Source: Sphaerosporella brunnea (lineage: Eukaryota > Ascomycota > Pezizomycetes > Pezizales > Pyronemataceae). Taken from it: DNA of 38,372 bases. The notes below the pieces were generated by a model that was not told the DNA's origin, searched no databases, and worked only from the letters and a program-made list of their open reading frames with translations. Of this stretch, positions 34,240 through 38,372 are shown piece by piece. Both the position numbers and the translations under genes were made by a program. The stretch's first letter is position 1; each line of letters opens with the position of its first letter. The DNA is taken from the NCBI GenBank assembly GCA_008704415.1, contig VXIS01000398.1:1-38372 (forward strand), read 5' to 3'.

Positions 34240-36000
34240 TCAGCTTGACTTCCACCTGTCCTTGCAGCGATCACGCCCTGGGGCTGGGGAGTGCGCGCCC
34301 CAGAGCGTGATCGGAAACTGGTGATGGTTGTACTCATCGGAGTAAAGGCCGGCCCCCAGGTCTTCCTGGTACCGCCGTACGGCCTCCTTGACCCACACCG
34401 ACCCTCAGGTGGACGGACCACCTGAGGGTCGATGATGGGTTTCTTGTCGGGGATAGAAATTGCATCCTGGGCTGGATATATGATCCAGCCGGCTGGCCGG
34501 CCTTGGTGGAAGGTGCCGGCCTGTTGGTCGAGGTGTTAGCCAGTGCCGGAGAACGCAGAAGGAAAAAGCTTACCAGCCATAACCAGCCAACCTTCAGGTC
34601 TCCCTGGTACCGCCGTACGGCCTCCTTGACCCACACCGACCCTCAGGTGGACGGACCGCCTGAGGGTCGATGATGGGTTTCTTGTCAGGGACACAAATTG
34701 AATCCTGTGCTGGATACATGATCCAGCCGGCTGGCCGGCCTTGGTGGAAGGTGCCGGCCTGTTGATCGAGGTGTTAGCCAGTGCCGGAGAACGCAGAAGG
34801 AAAAAGCTTACCAGCCGTAACCAGCCAACCTCCAGGTTTTCCTGGTACCGCCGTACGGCCTCCTTGACCCACACCGACCCTTAGGTGGACGGACCACCTA
34901 AGGGTCGATGAGGGGTTTCTTGTCAGCGACAGAAATTGAATCCTGGGCTGGATACATGATCCAGCCGGCTGGCCGGCCTTGATGGAAGGTGCCGGCCTGT
35001 TGGTCGAGGTGTTAGCCAGTGCCGGAGAACGCAGAAGGAAAAAGCTTACCAGTCGAAGCCAGCCAGCCTCCAGGTCTTCCTGGTACCGCCGCACGGCCTT
35101 CTTGATATACGCCGACCCTTAGGTGGACGAACCACCTAAGGGTCGACGATGGGTTTCTGGTCTGGGACAGAAATTGAATCCTGGACTGGATATATGATCC
35201 AGCCGGCTGGCCGGCCTTGGTGGAAGGTGCCGGCCTGTTGGTCGAGGTGTTAGCCAGTGCCGGAGAACGCAGAAGGAAAAAGCTTACCAGCCGTAACCAG
35301 CCAACCTCCAGGTTTTCCTGGTACCGCCGTACGGCCCTCCTTGACCCACACCGACCCTTAGGTGGACGGACCACCTAAGGGTCGATGAGGGGTTTCTTGT
35401 CAGCGACAGAAATTGCATCCTGGGCTGGATATATGATCCAGCCGGCTGGCCGGCCTTGGTGGAAGGTGCCGGCCTGTTGGTCGAGGTGTTAGCCAGTGCC
35501 GGAGAACGCAGAAGGAAAAAGCTTACCAGCCGTAACCAGCCAACCTCCAGGTTTTCCTGGTACCGCCGTACGGCCCTCCTTGACCCACACCGACCCTTAG
35601 GTGGACGGACCACCTAAGGGTCGATGAGGGGTTTCTTGTCAGCGACAGAAATTGAATCCTGGGCTGGATATACGATCCAGCCGGCTGGCCGGCCTTGGTG
35701 GAAGGTGCCGGCCTGTTGATCGAGGTGTTAGCCAGTGCCCGAGAACACAGAGGAGGAAGAAGGGGGAAACTTACCAGCCGTAGCCCAGTTTTATACTCGA
35801 AGTCTTCGTCAAAGTATTTTTCTCCAACGGATAGTGCTGACGGCTCGGGTTTGGCGTCTGTGGCCGCTGTTTTGTAAACAATGGTTAGCAATTGTTGCAA
35901 GCGTATAGTGGAGAGAAAAGCATTGAAGGATGAAACGGACCAGCGCTTGTGACGGCACGAGACTTGAGTAGTCTCTAGGCGTACACAAGTTGGCTTTCAT
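34240..36000 (-). pseudogene. Unknown gene with amplified exon-intron modules, frame partly broken
   Basis: Minus-strand gene of unknown family. A unique upstream exon (35866-35775) reads ...SVGEKYFDEDFEYKTGLRL and ends in a GTAAGT donor. Next come six modules, each with an intron (donor GTAAGC or GTAAGT, branch GGCTAACACC, acceptor CAACAG) and an exon starting AGTFHQGRPAGWI.YPAQDSI and ending RRYQENLEVGWLRL. The last module passes into a unique tail (LYSDEYNHHQFPITLWG...) with a TGA at 34242-34240. Exons are 186 nt in the two most upstream modules and 185 nt in the next three, so the frame shifts there. In four modules the hairpin sequence puts a TAG in frame. Further 5' exons seem to exist (a good intron GTAAGT...GCTGAC...ACTTACAG lies at about 36117-36168), but I found no convincing start codon. 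It is probably a non-functional or rapidly changing locus. Confidence 0.4.
34352..35782. repeat. Tandem array of six ~238-bp modules
   Basis: Six head-to-tail units with periods of 238, 238, 238, 239 and 248 bp, measured at the conserved CTTACCAG site (34568, 34806, 35044, 35282, 35521 and 35769). Units are near-identical; differences are point changes, a one-base C insertion in two units, and a few extra bases in the unit nearest the unique exon. Each unit contains a 13-bp-stem hairpin, a CTGGAT...ATCCAG palindrome, a GCCGGCTGGCCGGCC block, a CCGTACGG palindrome and an intron-like segment. The period is too long and the arrangement wrong for CRISPR. It reads as a minisatellite built from an exon plus its intron. 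Confidence 0.93.
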
Positions 36001-37395
36001 GGTCAACGTTTGGTTAAACTGGATCTCATCCACCCATTGTCAAGAAAAAAAAAACCCAAACAGTGGGGCTTACCTCGTATACGAGCGTGAGGCAAGGGGG
36101 TGATTGTTTTGTTTTGCTGTAAGTCGTGGTCAGCCCATATATCCGGTTGATGAGGTGTCTCGACTTACTTTTTTTGGTTTATATTTTATATTTTATTTGT
36201 ACCCATGTGCTTTGTAATTTTGTGTGTGTGGAGGTGAGGGTGAAGAAGAGGGGAAGAAGCGGGAAAAAAAAATGGTATTTATACTTGTTCACGTTACGCG
36301 AGCCAAGGCCTGCGGCGAGCCTTGGGGTAGGGCAAGATACACCGTACCGGACGTCGTCGTGGCTAGCACTGCTCCTTGGGAAATCTCGACGACGGTTTGG
36401 GGTGGGGTTCTTTGGCTATTATGACATGGCAGAGCCATGGGGAAAAGATCACAGGTAATTGACGCCGCCGGAGACAATTGTAGCTCGGTGTTTAATGCTA
36501 TAATCTGCGGTAGAAGGCGGGCCATCCGACCGGGGCTTCACTACGAACAACAGGTCATGTATTTTATAGGTTTCTGGATGGCAACATGCAATCGGTAAAC
36601 CTTGTGGCTTGATTTAATGGTGTTGTGCTGCGAATTGAATTGTACAAATGACATGCCAGCTCGAAGGAATGACCACCTTTTTTCCCCGCACAGATAACCA
36701 AAGCCCAAGAGGCCAGCATGCGAATTCAGATAAAGGGTGAAAAATATCTTGGTATCCTTCCTCTTCTCATGAGCTCCAGCCACTATAGAGGACTTCTCGC
36801 TATCTATCCTTCGAAACTACAGGCCATATCTGACGAAGGAGGTAAAACATATAGCTTTGCCCCCGGGCCACACTCGTGCATTATTATATCAATATATAAC
36901 CAGCTTTTACTCTGCTGCAGTGAAAATTTACGCATCTCGAAGCCGCCGCCGTCGCCGATATCGATATATCAGATTCTCTGTATCTTAAGTTGGTAGTTTT
37001 TACAAGCCAGGAACCTTCCAAACGGGGAGCTTTTCACAGAAAAAAAACCCGGTACATAATACCCACACAACAACCACAACATGACAATGCGACACAAAAA
37101 AATCGGGAAAAATAAATACAAAAAGATTAAGAAACCTAGCACTGGAAATTGCGGGCTATGCTCTAATTTTTAGATAAAAATAATCCTTCTAAGCCCCAGA
37201 CGTACCCCACCCCTAACCTCGATTTGGATAAATTTCTTTGTCCTCTCCTACAGCGTAAAGTAGTACACGCCGCGCGTGTAACCGCCGCCAGCGCGTCGTT
37301 GCGTCACCACGTTCCATGTGCATGTATAAAACCCGCCTACCAGTCGTGCCAGTGACAGCATCGAATCTCCGTAGGTACTCATACAGCAACCCACA
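36001..37395. other. Intergenic, with possible minus-strand promoter and 5' exons
   Basis: On the minus strand, a GTATAAATACC motif (about 36272-36282) is followed by a pyrimidine-rich tract and a strong intron signature at about 36168-36117. This may be the promoter and 5' untranslated exon of the module-array gene. From 36430 to 37320 I see no gene; the ATG frame at 36718 has no protein-like features. Position 37325-37331 holds a TATAAAA box for the next gene. Confidence 0.5.
37325..37331 (+). promoter_or_regulatory. TATA box of the Promethin-like gene
   Basis: TATAAAA, 65 bp upstream of the ATG at 37396. The distance is typical for a fungal TATA box with a short leader (ACAGCAACCCACA before the ATG). 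Confidence 0.65.
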
Positions 37396-38078
37396 ATGTC
37401 GAGCGAAAACGCTGCACCCACCACCATCAGATCCTGGCTCTCTTGGTTCCTCCCGCCAGAAACTCGCGAAGCAATCCTCCAGCTAGCATACGCGCATCCC
37501 TACATCGCCGTTTGTGGCCCCTCCCGTGCCCCCCTCCCCCGCCACCATCCATCAATGCTAACAAAAAGACGCAACAACAGTCCTACGCAACCCTTTTCCT
37601 GCTGTGCGCGACCCTTCCGTTGCTGGGATTGTTGGTGTTCCTGGTGATACTGGTGGCCACGGCTGTGTTCTGGCTTGGAGTTGCTTGTAAGCTAAGTGCC
37701 AGTGGCAGCAGGGGAGCGGGGCTAATATGAATTATAGTACTCGTGACAGCTTCGTTCCTGAGTGTGGCTGCGCTTTTTGCCGCCGGCGTGTGGGCGTACT
37801 TTTTCGCTGCGTTTTTGGCCGTCAGCTGGGCGAGAGCGTTTGTGGGCGGGGCGTTGGGGTGGGATGATGAGGTGCCGGAGCAGGAACAGGTAGGGGAGCC
37901 GGCGGAGGTGAGGAATGGATACGAGCAAGAGGAGACTGAGGTGCTGGAAAGGGAGCAAGAGTTGGAAGACCCTCCGAAGTGGACAGGGGGGAAACATAAT
38001 GGTGTGTCGACGGCGGATGAAGGCGTGGATAGTGAGCGGGAAAGGATGAAGAGGGATATTGCGAAGAGTTTGCAGTAA
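37396..38078 (+). CDS. Promethin/LDO-like membrane protein, three exons
   Basis: Exons: 37396-37509, 37581-37686, 37738-38078, giving 186 aa. The first intron has a GTTTGT donor, a TGCTAAC branch and a CAACAG acceptor. The second has GTAAGC, GGCTAAT and TTATAG. After a short N-terminus (SWLSWFLPPETREAILQLAY) comes a long hydrophobic block at about residues 40-105, read as two hairpin-like membrane segments: LFLLCATLPLLGLLVFLVIL and ATAVFWLGVALLVTASF, then LSVAALFAAGVWAYFFAAFL. The C-terminal 75 residues are acidic and charged. This pattern resembles Promethin/LDAF1-related fungal proteins (yeast Ldo16/45), which act with seipin at lipid-droplet sites. The family label is an impression; the gene model itself is firm. 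Confidence 0.75.
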
Positions 38079-38372
38079 CCATAATTTGGGGGAGGGATAT
38101 ATATACCACGTCTTATGTATGATCATGAATGCAATAGAGTTTTGAACTTTCGAATGTTGCCAGATGCAATCGGCCCTTCTCGATCTTATGATCGGTATAC
38201 CTTACCTTCAGGTAAATGAGTTATCCAACAAGGCAACCTCGACGTCTACTAATACTTTCGATAATCAAACCAACTCGAGCCAAATCAGTTCGAGATCGCC
38301 TCCAGTCGGTTAATACTCCACTTTCAAGAGAATCTGGACAACAGCGGTGCCGGTTTCTCCCAATTCCAATTC
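38079..38372. other. Window end, 3' flank of the Promethin-like gene
   Basis: Holds the 3' flank of the preceding gene (ATATATATACC shortly after the stop). No further feature recognised before the window ends. Confidence 0.6.

Noticed and set aside
34352..35782. CRISPR array or terminal telomere-like repeat
   Set aside because: The period is 238 bp with near-identical units and no variable spacers, in a eukaryotic intron-bearing setting. The TTAGG in the hairpin is not tandemly repeated.
34221..35900. Serial 66-125 codon minus-strand frames across the tandem array read as separate genes
   Set aside because: They are the same module repeated. Each frame reads through the predicted intron (VSFFLLRSPALANTSTNRPA is intron sequence) and is therefore a shadow.
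36718..36996. 92-codon ATG frame
   Set aside because: No recognisable domain, low-complexity Ser/Ile-rich end, no promoter or intron signals.

Overview
This window looks like nuclear DNA of a filamentous ascomycete (Pezizomycotina-type). The genes are intron-rich, with introns of about 50-80 bp, GT...AG borders and CTAAC/CTGAC-like branch sites. The gene set is typical: Rot1, Rkm5-like methyltransferase, Did2/CHMP1, Seh1, HAUS6, fungal HD-domain phosphohydrolase and Rab GDI. I cannot name a genus. All calls come from reading translations and splice signals by eye; no alignment was run.

Layout. Positions 1 to about 9331 form a huge inverted repeat: a left arm (1-4640), a 48-bp spacer and a right arm (4689-9331). 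The right arm carries an intact five-exon long-chain acyl-CoA synthetase gene (7187-9489). The left arm carries the same gene on the minus strand, cut by the window edge and broken by many small indels, substitutions and two poly-G runs. This is either a decayed natural palindrome or, more likely, a fold-back artefact at a contig end. Each arm contains a copy of a 240-bp element with TGGTTGGGG-type inverted ends; a third, diverged copy lies at 28978-29273.

The rest is an ordinary gene-dense housekeeping stretch. It holds 40S ribosomal protein uS11/RPS14 (-), HAUS6-like augmin subunit (-), an uncertain region at 15.6-16.9 kb (+), HD-domain 5'-nucleotidase (+), Did2/CHMP1 (+), nucleoporin Seh1 (+), ER chaperone Rot1 (-), Rab GDI with an unusual charged insertion (-), a secreted protein with two tandem But2-like domains (-), a short membrane ORF (-), Rkm5-like lysine methyltransferase (-), TatD/TATDN1-type nuclease (-), and a Promethin/LDO-like membrane protein (+). 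No operon-like linkage exists. Several products act in vesicle and membrane biology (acyl-CoA synthesis, GDI, Did2, Rot1, Promethin), but this may be chance.

The oddest locus is 34.24-36.0 kb (-). It has six near-identical modules of about 238 bp, each holding a complete intron-like segment (53 bp, 62 bp in the most upstream copy) and a perfect or near-perfect 13-bp-stem hairpin. The hairpin's paired positions have changed together between units. This looks like repeated duplication of an exon-intron unit inside a gene of unknown family, and it is my best candidate for something not previously described.
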